Position numbers and translations under genes: made by a program. Of a stretch of DNA of 64,000 nucleotides, positions 9,582-19,254 are shown piece by piece. The notes under the pieces are model-generated. The model made no database searches and was not told the origin of the DNA. It worked only from the letters and a program-made list of their open reading frames with translations. The stretch comes from JAWSVE01 sp050789445 (lineage in GTDB: Bacteria > Pseudomonadota > Gammaproteobacteria > Pseudomonadales > Cellvibrionaceae), in assembly GCA_050789445.1 (NCBI GenBank), contig JAILXR010000001.1:1488001-1552000 (forward strand). Direction: 5' to 3'. The first letter of the stretch is position 1, and each line of letters begins with the position of its first letter.

Positions 9582-10442
9582 TTATGCATTTAAATATTTA
9601 GCATGATAGTGAATATGCTCTTCAATAAATGACGCGATAAAAAAATAACTGTGATCGTAACCATCAACAATGTTGAGCTGAATTGGAATATTTTTCTCCT
9701 TGCAAGCCGCTTCTAATAATTCCGGCTTTAATTGCTCTTTTAAAAAGTCATCCGCTTTTCCTTGAGTCACTAAAATATCATCAACACGGTTACCACTCTC
9801 AATTAAACACACAGAGTCATATGCTTTCCAGTCGTTTTCGTTGCGCCCCAAATACCCAGCAAATATTTTTTGCCCCCAAGGCACCTGAGTAGGTGCAACA
9901 ATCGGTGCGAATGCAGATACCGATCGATAGACCTCCGGATTTTTTAAGGCAATCGTGAGAGCTCCGTGCCCTCCCATTGAATGTCCACTAATACTTTTAC
10001 GGCGAGGGTCGACAGGAAAATGACCTTCAATTAAATCGGGAAGCTCCTTCACAACATAGTCATACATATTGTAATGATCTGACCACGGTTTTTCCGTTGC
10101 ATTTAAATAAAACCCTGCAGCACTACCAAAGTCATAACTATCATCTTCACCCTCAATATTCACACCTCTCGGACTGGTATCAGGCATAACCAACACTATT
10201 CCATGTTCAGCTGCATACCGTTGTGCTCCAGCTTTAGTTGAAAAATTTTCGTCGTTACACGTTAACCCTGACAACCAATATAAAACAGGAAGCTTCTGAT
10301 ACTGAGAATCTGAAGACGTATTTGAAAGCTGAGGTGGAAGGTAGATCGCGAACGTCATTTCACAGCAGCATGATTTTGATTGATGAGTGAAACGCTTATG
10401 ATCACCACCAAACATTTTATTACTCGAAATTTCATTCATCAT
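9582..10442 (-). CDS. fghA: S-formylglutathione hydrolase
   Basis: A 286-residue esterase D family enzyme that hydrolyses S-formylglutathione to formate and glutathione, the second step of glutathione-dependent formaldehyde oxidation in the cytoplasm. The ISSNKMFGG start, the YWLSGLTCND block, the nucleophile motif GHSMGGHGAL and the terminal GYDHSYFFI with the catalytic histidine are all diagnostic. The ATG at 10442 has GGGA six bases upstream and matches the family N-terminus; the open frame extends to a GTG at 10487. Its pathway partner FrmA lies 9.6 kb away at 20024. Confidence 0.95.
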   Translation of the reverse strand: MMNEISSNKMFGGDHKRFTHQSKSCCCEMTFAIYLPPQLSNTSSDSQYQKLPVLYWLSGLTCNDENFSTKAGAQRYAAEHGIVLVMPDTSPRGVNIEGEDDSYDFGSAAGFYLNATEKPWSDHYNMYDYVVKELPDLIEGHFPVDPRRKSISGHSMGGHGALTIALKNPEVYRSVSAFAPIVAPTQVPWGQKIFAGYLGRNENDWKAYDSVCLIESGNRVDDILVTQGKADDFLKEQLKPELLEAACKEKNIPIQLNIVDGYDHSYFFIASFIEEHIHYHAKYLNA

Positions 10443-10647
10443 TTCTAATCCCATCAAAATATTTAAACCATTCTCACAAAGAGACACCTGGTACCATTAA
10501 ACAAGCAAACGCATTGTGCCACATCGTTTTCTCATGCTATTTCACGCTAGCTATGCGAAAATGCGCAACTTTATAATTGAAGATTGCATTAAGAGTCGCA
10601 GCTCTACTAGCGTTTGCAATCGTATAAACGACACAGATTACCTTTTT

Positions 10648-11409
10648 ATGCTAGATATTTCACCGATGTTTATCGCCATGTTACTTGGCACAGGTTTTAT
10701 CGCAGGAATCATCAATGTGATGGCGGGTGGCGGCTCTAATTTGACCTTACCGGCTTTAATGATCATGGGGCTACCAGCCGATATCGCCAACGCGACTAAT
10801 AGAGTGGGTGTTTTTTTACAGTGTCTAGTGGGCATAAAGGGTTTTAATCATCACGGCAAGCTCGAAAAAAGTGATGCGGGGCCGATATTAGTTCCCACCC
10901 TCATAGGTGCTGGTGTAGGTGCTGCTTGCGCCTCTTATTTCCCCAACTCCTATTTAAAACCGGCTCTGCTCATTACCATGGTATCTATGTCGCTGGTGAT
11001 TTTAATTAAACCTTCAGCCGTTATCCCCGCTGAAGGAGAATGTCATAACACGCTAAAAGGAAATACCAAAGCTTGGTGGACACTATTCTTCGCAGGAATT
11101 TATGGTGGGTTTGTCCAAGCGGGCGTCGGATTTATTTTGTTAGCGGCTCTTGCTGGCGGCCTTCGCTATGACCTCGTTAGAGCGAATGCGCTCAAACTTG
11201 TTTGCACCGCCATGTTAACAACAATTGCTTTAGGTATTTTTATTTGGCGAGGACAAGTTGAGTGGATTCCAGGGCTTGTTTTAGCTGTCGGAACCATGGC
11301 TGGAGCTCAGATAGGCGTTAACCTTGCACTGAGTGTTAGTCAAAACATGATGAAATGGTTTTTATTTATTATGACTTTATTTGCTAGTGCTGCTGCGCTT
11401 TGGTTTTGA
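10648..11409 (+). CDS. TauE/SafE family membrane permease
   Basis: A roughly 253-residue membrane protein with about eight hydrophobic segments. The N-terminal GFIAGIINVMAGGGSNLTLP block is the first TauE/SafE repeat and FFAGIYGGFVQAGVGF is the second. Members export sulfite, sulfonates or other small organic anions. The frame is open from a GTG at 10516, but the first 44 residues look unlike the family and have no ribosome site, so I start at the ATG at 10648; this is uncertain. It is transcribed divergently from fghA. A link to formaldehyde or sulfur metabolism is only positional. Confidence 0.82.
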   Translation: MLDISPMFIAMLLGTGFIAGIINVMAGGGSNLTLPALMIMGLPADIANATNRVGVFLQCLVGIKGFNHHGKLEKSDAGPILVPTLIGAGVGAACASYFPNSYLKPALLITMVSMSLVILIKPSAVIPAEGECHNTLKGNTKAWWTLFFAGIYGGFVQAGVGFILLAALAGGLRYDLVRANALKLVCTAMLTTIALGIFIWRGQVEWIPGLVLAVGTMAGAQIGVNLALSVSQNMMKWFLFIMTLFASAAALWF

Positions 11410-11512
11410 TCTTTAATTTTAATCTTTGGTTGCAACCTGTAGTTCTAGTCCCTAGTTTTAACCTGTGATTTTTAGATAGGCTTTCTACATAACAAATTAT
11501 CCAATAAACATT

Positions 11513-12325
11513 ATGATGACTTTTATTACTGAAAATGAACTTATCATTCGACTAAGCTTTTTCTTTGGTATTTTTTTTACAATGGCATTGTGGGAAATCG
11601 CCAAACCTTGCCGCGAACTATCCATATCAAAATCAACTCGCTGGGCTAGCAACCTCGGGCTAGTTGTTTTGAACAGTATTGTTTTGAGACTGGTCTTCCC
11701 CGTTGCAGCCACTGGCTTTGCTATTTTTATTGCTAGCCAGAGTTGGGGGATATTTAACATCCTATCGCTACCTATCGCTTTAGAAATTATTTTATCGTTA
11801 ATCATTTTAGACTGTGCCATTTACTGGCAGCATGTCGCATTTCATTACACGCCATTTTTCTGGAACTTTCATAAAGTTCATCATGCCGATCTCGATTACG
11901 ATGTCACCACCGGGTCACGCTTTCACACGATCGAAATTATTTTTTCGATGTGCATTAAATTTTTAGCCATTGCAATTCTTGGTCCTTCCGTTGTTGCTGT
12001 GATTTTATTTGAAGTGATTTTGAACGGAATGGCAATGTTCAATCACTCAAACATTTCTCTCCCCAAAAAACTGGATCGCATTATACGGTTGTTTGTCGTC
12101 ACTCCTGATATGCATCGCGTACATCACTCTGTCGTCCCCGACGAACTCAACAGCAACTTTGGTTTTAATCTATCCTGGTGGGATAAGATATTTAAAACTT
12201 ATCGACAAGAAACTCGTGCCGGTAATGATGACATGATAATTGGCCTAAATGATTATCGCGACAAAAACATTACATCCAAGTTATGGAATATGTTGAAAAT
12301 GCCTTTTAACCCGCTGCTTAAATAA
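11513..12325 (+). CDS. Sterol desaturase / fatty acid hydroxylase superfamily protein
   Basis: A 270-residue membrane protein. After three or four hydrophobic segments it carries the histidine clusters of the membrane di-iron hydroxylases: HVAFH, HKVHH and HRVHH, with further histidines at FHTIE and NHSN. These bind two irons that activate oxygen. Bacterial members modify lipids, carotenoids or sterol-like molecules. It follows the TauE/SafE gene after about 100 bases and precedes the S9 peptidase after 69 bases on the same strand; co-transcription is possible. The substrate is unknown. Confidence 0.88.
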   Translation: MMTFITENELIIRLSFFFGIFFTMALWEIAKPCRELSISKSTRWASNLGLVVLNSIVLRLVFPVAATGFAIFIASQSWGIFNILSLPIALEIILSLIILDCAIYWQHVAFHYTPFFWNFHKVHHADLDYDVTTGSRFHTIEIIFSMCIKFLAIAILGPSVVAVILFEVILNGMAMFNHSNISLPKKLDRIIRLFVVTPDMHRVHHSVVPDELNSNFGFNLSWWDKIFKTYRQETRAGNDDMIIGLNDYRDKNITSKLWNMLKMPFNPLLK

Positions 12326-12394
12326 GGTAACCTTCCCACTCAAACAATAATAATAAAGCTAAAGCTCAACCTCCTTATTACGAAAGGACTTCGA

Positions 12395-14344
12395 ATGAAA
12401 ACAATATTAACCACTCTTTTAACCTGCCTAAGTATTTTATCTTCAAACCTTTACGCTATTGAAATAGCGGACATTGTTAAGCGACCAGAAATCACCGACG
12501 TACAAATATCGCCAACTGGAAAATATTTGGCATTAAGAACTTATAATGTAGAACAAAACAAACATTATATTTTTGTGCTTAACAGAGCCGATAAAAAGCA
12601 TATCAGCACATTGGGATTTCCTGGCGTCAACGAAGTCGGCGATTATTTTTGGGCAAACGATGAACGCATTGTCATTAATATCATGCAAATCCGCTTTGGA
12701 AGTAAAACACCAAAATATTATGGCGAGCTTTATGCGGTTAATTATGATGGCAAACAAGGGGAAATCATTTTTGGTTATCGAGGAGGAGAAAATCAGCTCG
12801 GATCACATTTAAAGAAAAAAGAAGGTGATAGAGCTTGGGCGGATATCGTTGATCGTCTTCCAAACGATGATAAACATATCCTAATTTCTTCCACAGCATG
12901 GTCCAACTCTCATCGTAAAGCACCACACCTTCAAAAGTTAGATATTTACAAAGGCATTGATAAAGGGAGAGTAAAAAGAGCAGCGTATTCATATGCTGAT
13001 TTTTTTATCGATAACAGTGGAACTGCGCGTGTTATTCGAAGTATCAAAGATGATTATTCCGTCCACGTTGAAACACTCGCTGACGTCAATGGCGAATGGA
13101 AAGAACTAGCTGATCATAAATTTGGCAATGGCTTTCATCCAATTGCAATCAATAAAGAGAGTTCTTCAATCTATGTTCTCGATAATATAGACACAGATAC
13201 ATCCGGATTACACCTTTTAGCGCTAGACGGCTCAACTTACAAAAACCTCTATACAAACAACAAAGTCGACGTCACTTATGTTGAGAGAACTGCTGATAGA
13301 AATGGCGTGTTTGCGATGAGGGTCGATGAGGACTATCCCAAATACCTCATTTTTTCAAAAGCATATGAAGAAGCAGAAATTTTTAAGCGCATGTTAGCAA
13401 CCTTCCCGGGGAGAAAAGTATCAATATTAAACAGTACAGCAGATGGTAATTTATGGGCTATTAAAGCATCCTCTGATGTTGATCCTGGTTCATTTTATAT
13501 TTACGACAAGTCAAAAAACAGGCTGCAATTTTTATTCAACACTAACAACAAAATAAAACCTGAAAACTTATCAAAAATGGAGCCAATAACCTTTACCTCA
13601 TTTGATGGTAAAGAAATTCACGGTTACTTTACAAAAGGAAAAAATAACAGTGAAAACGCCCCACTTATTGTACTAGTACACGGCGGCCCTCGTGCTCGTG
13701 ATTATTGGGGGTTCAATCCGATAGTTCAATCATTAGCAATTAGCGGCTTTTCCGTTCTACAAATTAATTACCGTGGATCTGAAGGTTACGGAATGAAATT
13801 TATGAACGCCGGAAATAAACAATGGGGTAACGAAATTCAAAAAGATATTTTAGCTGGTACGCAGTGGGCCGTAAAAGAAAAACGCGCTACTGAAGGAAAT
13901 ATTTGCATTATGGGAGGGAGCTTTGGCGCATACTCAGCTGTACAGTCAGCTATTTTATATCCAGATCAATATCAATGTGTGGTAGCTAATGCTGGAGTTT
14001 ATGATCTTGAACTGATGTTTAAAACGGGTGATATCGAAGATAAATACTGGGGTGATGCTTATTTAAAGGATGCTCTAGGGACAGATGAAGCGGAATGGAA
14101 AAAGTTTTCACCAGTCCACAATGTAGATTCAATCAAAGCACCGATTTTTTTAGCCCATGGAAAAAAAGATCCACGCGCACCCTACAAACATTTTCAACGA
14201 TTGAAAAAATCCTTAAAAAAATCAGATAAAGAATTTGTGGAATTTGTAAAAAAAGATGAAGACCACGGATTTTACCTTGAAAAAAATCAAAGAGAATATT
14301 TAGGAAAAGTCGTGAAGTTTTTAAAAAAACATACAAAACAATAA
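12395..14344 (+). CDS. Secreted S9 family (prolyl oligopeptidase / acylaminoacyl type) peptidase
   Basis: A 649-residue protein with a signal peptide (about residues 1-21, cleavage near LYA), an N-terminal beta-propeller region and a C-terminal alpha/beta-hydrolase domain. The nucleophile is in GGSFGAYS (Ser509), the acid in KKDPRAP (Asp592) and the histidine in DEDHGFY (His624), the complete S9 triad. The LVHGGPRARDYWGF oxyanion-loop block is typical. AAGGA lies upstream of the ATG. The enzyme probably cleaves short peptides in the periplasm or outside the cell. It ends at a bidirectional terminator. Confidence 0.92.
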   Translation: MKTILTTLLTCLSILSSNLYAIEIADIVKRPEITDVQISPTGKYLALRTYNVEQNKHYIFVLNRADKKHISTLGFPGVNEVGDYFWANDERIVINIMQIRFGSKTPKYYGELYAVNYDGKQGEIIFGYRGGENQLGSHLKKKEGDRAWADIVDRLPNDDKHILISSTAWSNSHRKAPHLQKLDIYKGIDKGRVKRAAYSYADFFIDNSGTARVIRSIKDDYSVHVETLADVNGEWKELADHKFGNGFHPIAINKESSSIYVLDNIDTDTSGLHLLALDGSTYKNLYTNNKVDVTYVERTADRNGVFAMRVDEDYPKYLIFSKAYEEAEIFKRMLATFPGRKVSILNSTADGNLWAIKASSDVDPGSFYIYDKSKNRLQFLFNTNNKIKPENLSKMEPITFTSFDGKEIHGYFTKGKNNSENAPLIVLVHGGPRARDYWGFNPIVQSLAISGFSVLQINYRGSEGYGMKFMNAGNKQWGNEIQKDILAGTQWAVKEKRATEGNICIMGGSFGAYSAVQSAILYPDQYQCVVANAGVYDLELMFKTGDIEDKYWGDAYLKDALGTDEAEWKKFSPVHNVDSIKAPIFLAHGKKDPRAPYKHFQRLKKSLKKSDKEFVEFVKKDEDHGFYLEKNQREYLGKVVKFLKKHTKQ

Positions 14345-14366
14345 AGTTTACTTTAAAGCTAGACAC

Positions 14367-14402
14367 AAAAAAGGCGTTTGAATATATTCAAACGCCTTTT
14401 TT
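14367..14402. terminator. Bidirectional rho-independent terminator
   Basis: A perfect palindrome with an AAGGCGTTTGAATA arm, flanked by A and T tracts, lies between the convergent peptidase and thiolase genes. Confidence 0.9.
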
Positions 14403-14436
14403 AATGGAAGATGCAAAGTAAAAAAATTTTAACCAA

Positions 14437-15621
14437 TCAAAAACGTTCAATACCCATTGCTACCGCTTCACCACCACCAATACACAAACTCGCCACGCCT
14501 TTTTTCAAATCATATTGTTGTAATGCGGATAATAATGTCACAACAATTCGTGCACCTGATGCGCCGATTGGATGACCTAGTGCACAAGCACCGCCGTGTA
14601 TATTCACTTTATCATGGGGTAAATCTAATTCTTTCATCGCTGCCATTGTAACGACGGCAAATGCTTCATTGATTTCGAACAAATCAACATCGCTGGCTTT
14701 CCAGCCTGTTTTTTCAAATAACTTTTTCATTGCGCCAACAGGAGCCGTAGTAAACCATTCTGGCTGGTGTGAATAACTCGCATGCGCGCTTATTTTTGCG
14801 AGCGGTGTTAATCCACGTTTTTCAGCTTCCGATAATTTCATCATGATGATAGCAGCAGCGCCGTCAGAAATTGAACTCGCATTCGCGGCAGTGACAGTGC
14901 CGTCTTTTACAAACGCAGGGCGAAGCTGAGGAATTTTATCGATCTTTGCTTTACCCGGCTGCTCATCAATATCAACGACACGATCACCTTTACGGCCTTT
15001 AATGGTATGAGGAGCAATCTCATTTTTAAATGAACCGCTCTCTGTCGCTTTTTGTGCGCGCTGCAAAGACGTAATCGCAAAGTTATCTTGCTCTTCACGG
15101 GTAAAGCCATATTTACTGACGGTATTTTCAGCGTAGACGCCCATCGGTGTGCCTTTTTCATACGCATCTTCCAATCCGTCTAACATCATGTGATCGAAAA
15201 TTTTATCTGCGCCCATCCGGTAACCACCACGTGCTTTTGCTAAAAGATAAGGCGCATTTGTCATACTTTCCATTCCACCGGCTAAAGCGACTGTTGAATG
15301 CCCTAGCGCTAAACTATCGTGTGCAACCATCATGGCTTTCATGCCAGAACCACACATTTTATTGATCGTTAAGCACTGAGTACTTTGGGCAAGACCGGCT
15401 GCCAATGCCGCTTGACGACCAGGTGCCTGTCCTTGGCCCGCTTGTAAAACACAACCCATCACCAAATCATCAATCTGATCGCTCTCTAAAGAAGCGCGCT
15501 CAACCGCCGCTGAAATTGCTGTCGCTCCCAAACTTACGGCATCTGTTTCCGAAAAATCCCCCATAAAACCACCCATTGGGGTGCGGGCCATACTGACGAT
15601 TACGATTGGATCATTAGTCAT
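14437..15621 (-). CDS. Acetyl-CoA C-acetyltransferase (thiolase II)
   Basis: A 394-residue thiolase. The acylated cysteine lies in NKMCGSGMKA near residue 89, the active-site histidine is in GGACALGHPIGASGAR, and the second cysteine is in the C-terminal CIGGGEAVA. It condenses two acetyl-CoA to acetoacetyl-CoA, or the reverse. The length is standard. It is a single gene here without neighbouring beta-oxidation or polyhydroxybutyrate genes, so the pathway cannot be fixed. Confidence 0.94.
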   Translation of the reverse strand: MTNDPIVIVSMARTPMGGFMGDFSETDAVSLGATAISAAVERASLESDQIDDLVMGCVLQAGQGQAPGRQAALAAGLAQSTQCLTINKMCGSGMKAMMVAHDSLALGHSTVALAGGMESMTNAPYLLAKARGGYRMGADKIFDHMMLDGLEDAYEKGTPMGVYAENTVSKYGFTREEQDNFAITSLQRAQKATESGSFKNEIAPHTIKGRKGDRVVDIDEQPGKAKIDKIPQLRPAFVKDGTVTAANASSISDGAAAIIMMKLSEAEKRGLTPLAKISAHASYSHQPEWFTTAPVGAMKKLFEKTGWKASDVDLFEINEAFAVVTMAAMKELDLPHDKVNIHGGACALGHPIGASGARIVVTLLSALQQYDLKKGVASLCIGGGEAVAMGIERF

Positions 15622-15983
15622 ATAGATTCTCTTTATTTAGCAGGATTAATTTGCAAAGCCTATCGATTTCAGTATTTTCTAGCTCTTCTTCGACGCCTTA
15701 CAAACTGTAAATCGATTAACTTCGAGGCTGAACATTTAGCCGAACATTTAACTACATCGTACAAAAAATGTCTCCCCCTAAGCCATTTTCATGATCATCA
15801 CATCTAGTTTTAACTCGGCCATTTTAATTTCGATATCCGTCATAAAAATTCGTGAAATACAAGTCTGTTTTATCAGGTAAATATACGGATAATGGCGCCC
15901 TACTCTGTTGACGTCATTCCATTTACAGACAAGTAACAGCAATAACAATACGCATAAATTTTATACAAGTGATCGCTCTACTT
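15622..15983. other. Intergenic region between thiolase and tex
   Basis: About 360 bases separate the two divergent genes. No ORF, hairpin or clear operator stands out. A TTGACG hexamer at about 15907 could be a -35 element for tex, but no good -10 follows. Confidence 0.4.
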
Positions 15984-18374
15984 ATGAAATCAATAACCGC
16001 CCGAATTGCCGAAGAATTAAACGTTCAAGAATCCCAAATACAAGCAGCCGTTGGCTTGCTCGATGAAGGTGCAACTGTTCCCTTTATCTCTCGATACCGG
16101 AAAGAAGTCACTGGCGGTCTAGACGACACACAAATGCGAACATTGGAAGAGCGCCTCGGTTATATGCGGGAGATGGAAGACCGGCGTGAGGCTATTCTTA
16201 AAAGTATCACCGAACAAGAAAGACTCACTCCCGAATTAGAAAAAGAAATTCGCTTGGCCGATACAAAAACGCGACTAGAAGATTTATATCTTCCATTCAA
16301 ACCCAAACGTCGAACCAAAGGCCAGATTGCCATAGAGGCGGGATTAGAACCTCTCGCAGACGGGCTATTAAAAAACCCGTCGCTCACACCTGAAACCGAA
16401 GCAGAAAAATATTTAAACCCTGAACAAAAGATTACAGGAATCAAAGAAGCTCTCGACGGCGCAAAATATATTCTGATGGAGCGTTTTGCCGAGTCTGCGG
16501 ATTTATTAGGTAAGCTCCGCACACTATTATCAGAAGAAGGCTTGTTATCCTCCCGCGTGATGAAAGACAAAGAAAAAGAAGGTGAAAAGTTCAGAGATTA
16601 TTTTGAATACGACGAGCCTTTCTCTAAAGTCCCTTCTCATCGTGCTCTTGCAATCTTTCGCGGCCGTAACGAAAGTATTTTATCTATTAATATTGATCTT
16701 GAAAAAGATGAGGAAAACCCAACTAAGCTACACCAAGCTGAAATCATTATTGCTAAATTTTGGGACGTCACTCATGAAGGCCGCCCTAGCGATGACTGGC
16801 TTGCAGAAGTTGTACGCTGGACATGGCGAGTTAAAATTCACACACATCTCGAAACAGATTTGCTGGGTGAATTACGAGAGAAAGCTGAAGAGTCTGCCAT
16901 ACAAGTATTTGCCAACAACTTAAAAGATTTATTACTCGCAGCACCCGCTGGACCGAAAGCAACCATTGGTCTTGATCCCGGTTTAAGAACCGGAGTAAAA
17001 GTTGCCGTCGTTGATGAAACCGGAAAAGTATTAGACCATGGTGCTATCTTCCCCACGCCGCCACAAAATAAGGTACAAGAAGCTGAAGCAAAAATAGTAC
17101 AGTGGTGTAAAAAATATAACGTCACATTAATTGCGATAGGTAATGGTACAGCCTCTCGTGAAACTGACGCTTTTGTTGCTCAAGTGTTTAAAAATAATCC
17201 CGACATCAAAGCACAAAAAGTCATGGTCAATGAGGCAGGCGCTTCTATTTATTCTGCCAGTGAATTTGCAGCGAAAGAATTTCCTGATTTAGACGTGACG
17301 ATTAGAGGTGCAATTTCAATTGCTCGACGACTTCAAGACCCGTTAGCAGAGCTCGTAAAAATAGAACCCAAATCTATTGGAGTCGGTCAATACCAACACG
17401 ATGTTTCCCCCAGCAAACTCACAAAAAGCTTAAGCAGTGTTGTCGAAGATTGTGTGAACGCAGTTGGGGTTGATGTCAATACTGCATCCGCTCCACTACT
17501 GACTCGCGTTTCAGGTTTAAACACAACGCTAGCAAATAATGTAGTTGCTTTTCGAGATGAACACGGCGCATTTAAAAACCGCGAAGAGCTGAAAAAAATT
17601 CCACGCTTTGGCGAAAAAACATTTGAACAAGCCGCTGGCTTTTTACGTGTTGCGAATGGTGACAACCCTCTAGATTACTCGGCAGTACATCCGGAGTCTT
17701 ATCATCTAGTTGAAAAAATTGCAGATAATAATTCTCGTGAATTAAAAACGGTATTAGGCGATAGCGAGTTTTTGAAAAATCTAAATCCAAAAGATTATAT
17801 TGATGATCAAATTGGTTTACCAACCATCGTCGATATTTTACAAGAACTCGATAAACCTGGGCGCGATCCACGACCCGAATTTAAAACCGCGCAATTTAAA
17901 GAAGGCATCGAAAAATTATCGGATCTTGAAGACGGCATGGTACTAGAAGGTACGGTTACCAATGTCACCAACTTTGGAGCGTTTGTCGATATCGGCGTTC
18001 ACCAAGACGGCCTAGTACATATTTCTGCACTCGCCCATAGCTTCGTCAAAGATCCTCACGATGTTGTTAAAGCCGGCGATATTGTGTCAGTGAAAGTCAT
18101 GGAAGTGGATATTCAACGCAAACGAATTGGGCTAACAATGCGCCTAGATGACCAACCCGGAGATAAAGCAGACGAAAGTGCAGCCGGCCCACGATCAAGC
18201 AGATCAAATCAAAATAGAAATTCAGCTAACACTCCAAACCAAGGAGCAAAAGCCCATCAAAACAAAAACCAGAACAATCGCCAAAATAGAAACCAAAGTA
18301 AACAAGGCGATAACAAATCATCGATGGGCAGTATGGGAGCATTGTTACAGCAGGCGCTGAATAAGAAAAAGTAA
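15984..18374 (+). CDS. tex: Tex family RNA-binding transcription accessory protein
   Basis: A 796-residue protein with the standard Tex layout: N-terminal helical/HTH part (SITARIAEELNV, then ISRYRKEVTGGLDD), a YqgF-like RNase H fold near residues 320-450 (GLDPGLRTGVKVAVVD), helix-hairpin-helix region near 500-560 and an S1 RNA-binding domain near 650-720 (GTVTNVTNFGAFVDIG). The C-terminal 70 residues are Asn/Gln/Ser-rich and disordered, as in many relatives. The ATG at 15984 fits the family start; an in-frame GTG at 15969 lacks a ribosome site. It acts in the cytoplasm on nucleic acids. Confidence 0.95.
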   Translation: MKSITARIAEELNVQESQIQAAVGLLDEGATVPFISRYRKEVTGGLDDTQMRTLEERLGYMREMEDRREAILKSITEQERLTPELEKEIRLADTKTRLEDLYLPFKPKRRTKGQIAIEAGLEPLADGLLKNPSLTPETEAEKYLNPEQKITGIKEALDGAKYILMERFAESADLLGKLRTLLSEEGLLSSRVMKDKEKEGEKFRDYFEYDEPFSKVPSHRALAIFRGRNESILSINIDLEKDEENPTKLHQAEIIIAKFWDVTHEGRPSDDWLAEVVRWTWRVKIHTHLETDLLGELREKAEESAIQVFANNLKDLLLAAPAGPKATIGLDPGLRTGVKVAVVDETGKVLDHGAIFPTPPQNKVQEAEAKIVQWCKKYNVTLIAIGNGTASRETDAFVAQVFKNNPDIKAQKVMVNEAGASIYSASEFAAKEFPDLDVTIRGAISIARRLQDPLAELVKIEPKSIGVGQYQHDVSPSKLTKSLSSVVEDCVNAVGVDVNTASAPLLTRVSGLNTTLANNVVAFRDEHGAFKNREELKKIPRFGEKTFEQAAGFLRVANGDNPLDYSAVHPESYHLVEKIADNNSRELKTVLGDSEFLKNLNPKDYIDDQIGLPTIVDILQELDKPGRDPRPEFKTAQFKEGIEKLSDLEDGMVLEGTVTNVTNFGAFVDIGVHQDGLVHISALAHSFVKDPHDVVKAGDIVSVKVMEVDIQRKRIGLTMRLDDQPGDKADESAAGPRSSRSNQNRNSANTPNQGAKAHQNKNQNNRQNRNQSKQGDNKSSMGSMGALLQQALNKKK

Positions 18375-18453
18375 CCTACCACATAGCTCTATTTTAGAAA
18401 GCTCATTGAAGAGCCTCAGTTCTTGAAATTTTTCGGTGTCACACCAGTCATTA

Positions 18454-18465
18454 TTACCCGGATAA
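18454..18465. promoter_or_regulatory. Upstream operator-like palindrome (imperfect)
   Basis: TTACCCGGATAA, one mismatch from the perfect 12-base palindrome 28 bases downstream. It ends two bases before the -35 hexamer of the DUF2239 promoter. Two similar sites on one promoter suggest a specific regulator. Confidence 0.6.
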
Positions 18466-18467
18466 AA

Positions 18468-18496
18468 TTGCAAAAATATATTTACCCGGGTAATAT
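18468..18496 (+). promoter_or_regulatory. Sigma-70 promoter of the DUF2239-GST pair
   Basis: TTGCAA at 18468-18473 and TAATAT at 18491-18496 are separated by exactly 17 bases. A start point near 18503 would leave a leader of about 70 bases before the ATG at 18576. Confidence 0.65.
18482..18493. promoter_or_regulatory. Operator-like palindrome over the spacer and -10
   Basis: TTACCCGGGTAA is a perfect 12-base palindrome overlapping the promoter spacer and the first bases of the -10 box. Binding here would block RNA polymerase, so repression is the simplest reading. Confidence 0.65.
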
Positions 18497-18575
18497 GTGT
18501 TTTTCATGAAGCCTATTTAGAAATCATTTAGGCTCATACTGACTATGTGATTTGTAAACTGTGAGAACTGCATTC

Positions 18576-19205
18576 ATGAAGCTATCTTCCGATCGACCCG
18601 CCATTGCCTTTTACCAAAATCGCCGTATAGCATCAGGCGGTATTCAATTCGTCGCTACTGAAGTCAAACAATCTCTGGTCGATGAAGCTGATAAAGCCAT
18701 CATTCTCGACAGCACTACCGGCGAAACCATCGAAATTGATTTTCGAGGCTCGTTAGAGTCTATTAACGAACAATTCACGTCGCCATCGCTTATTGACAAT
18801 AATTCAAAAATTGAAGAATTAGAGAAAACAGAAAAAACTCCAAAGCGAGGAAGACCAAAGCTTGGGGTTGTTGCCAGAGAGATCACTCTACTACCAAGAC
18901 ACTGGGATTGGCTGAAAGAACAGCAAGGTGGCGCTTCTGTTGCACTACGAAAGCTTGTAGAACAAGCCCGCAAAGAAAATGAATCCAAAGATAATCTAAA
19001 AAAAGCGCAAGAGTATCTTTATCGTTTTCTGACGACAATTACTTCGCACTATCCAGAGTACGAGGAAGCGTTAAGAGCTTTGTTTGCGGGTGATTCAAAA
19101 AAATTCGAGCAACAAATATCCGCTTGGCCAAAAGATATTATTCTTCAAATCAAAAAAATGGCAGTTCCTGCATTTCATTCAAACTTGGTTTCGAATAATA
19201 AGTGA
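18576..19205 (+). CDS. DUF2239 family protein, possible DNA-binding regulator
   Basis: A 209-residue protein of uncharacterised family DUF2239. An N-terminal domain (about 1-65) contains AFYQNRRIASG. A basic linker KRGRPKLG at about residue 90 resembles an AT-hook. The segment REITLLPRHWDWLKEQ followed by GGASVALRKLVEQAR has the strand-helix-helix pattern of ribbon-helix-helix proteins. The C-terminal part contains ISAWPKDI, typical of the family. The ATG at 18576 is preferred to an in-frame GTG at 18561. It is preceded by a promoter with two palindromes and followed after 49 bases by a glutathione S-transferase. A DNA-binding role is my inference, not established here. Confidence 0.8.
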   Translation: MKLSSDRPAIAFYQNRRIASGGIQFVATEVKQSLVDEADKAIILDSTTGETIEIDFRGSLESINEQFTSPSLIDNNSKIEELEKTEKTPKRGRPKLGVVAREITLLPRHWDWLKEQQGGASVALRKLVEQARKENESKDNLKKAQEYLYRFLTTITSHYPEYEEALRALFAGDSKKFEQQISAWPKDIILQIKKMAVPAFHSNLVSNNK

Positions 19206-19254
19206 CATTATCTATAAACAGTTAAACTTTTTTAAAAATAGCTAGGAGATAATA

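Noticed and set aside
10516..10647. N-terminal extension of the TauE/SafE protein from the GTG at 10516
   Set aside because: The 44 added residues do not resemble the family, have no ribosome site and overlap the likely divergent promoter with fghA.
16160..16570. A 136-codon frame antisense to tex
   Set aside because: It is a shadow of the conserved tex coding sequence with serine/arginine-rich translation and no recognisable domain.
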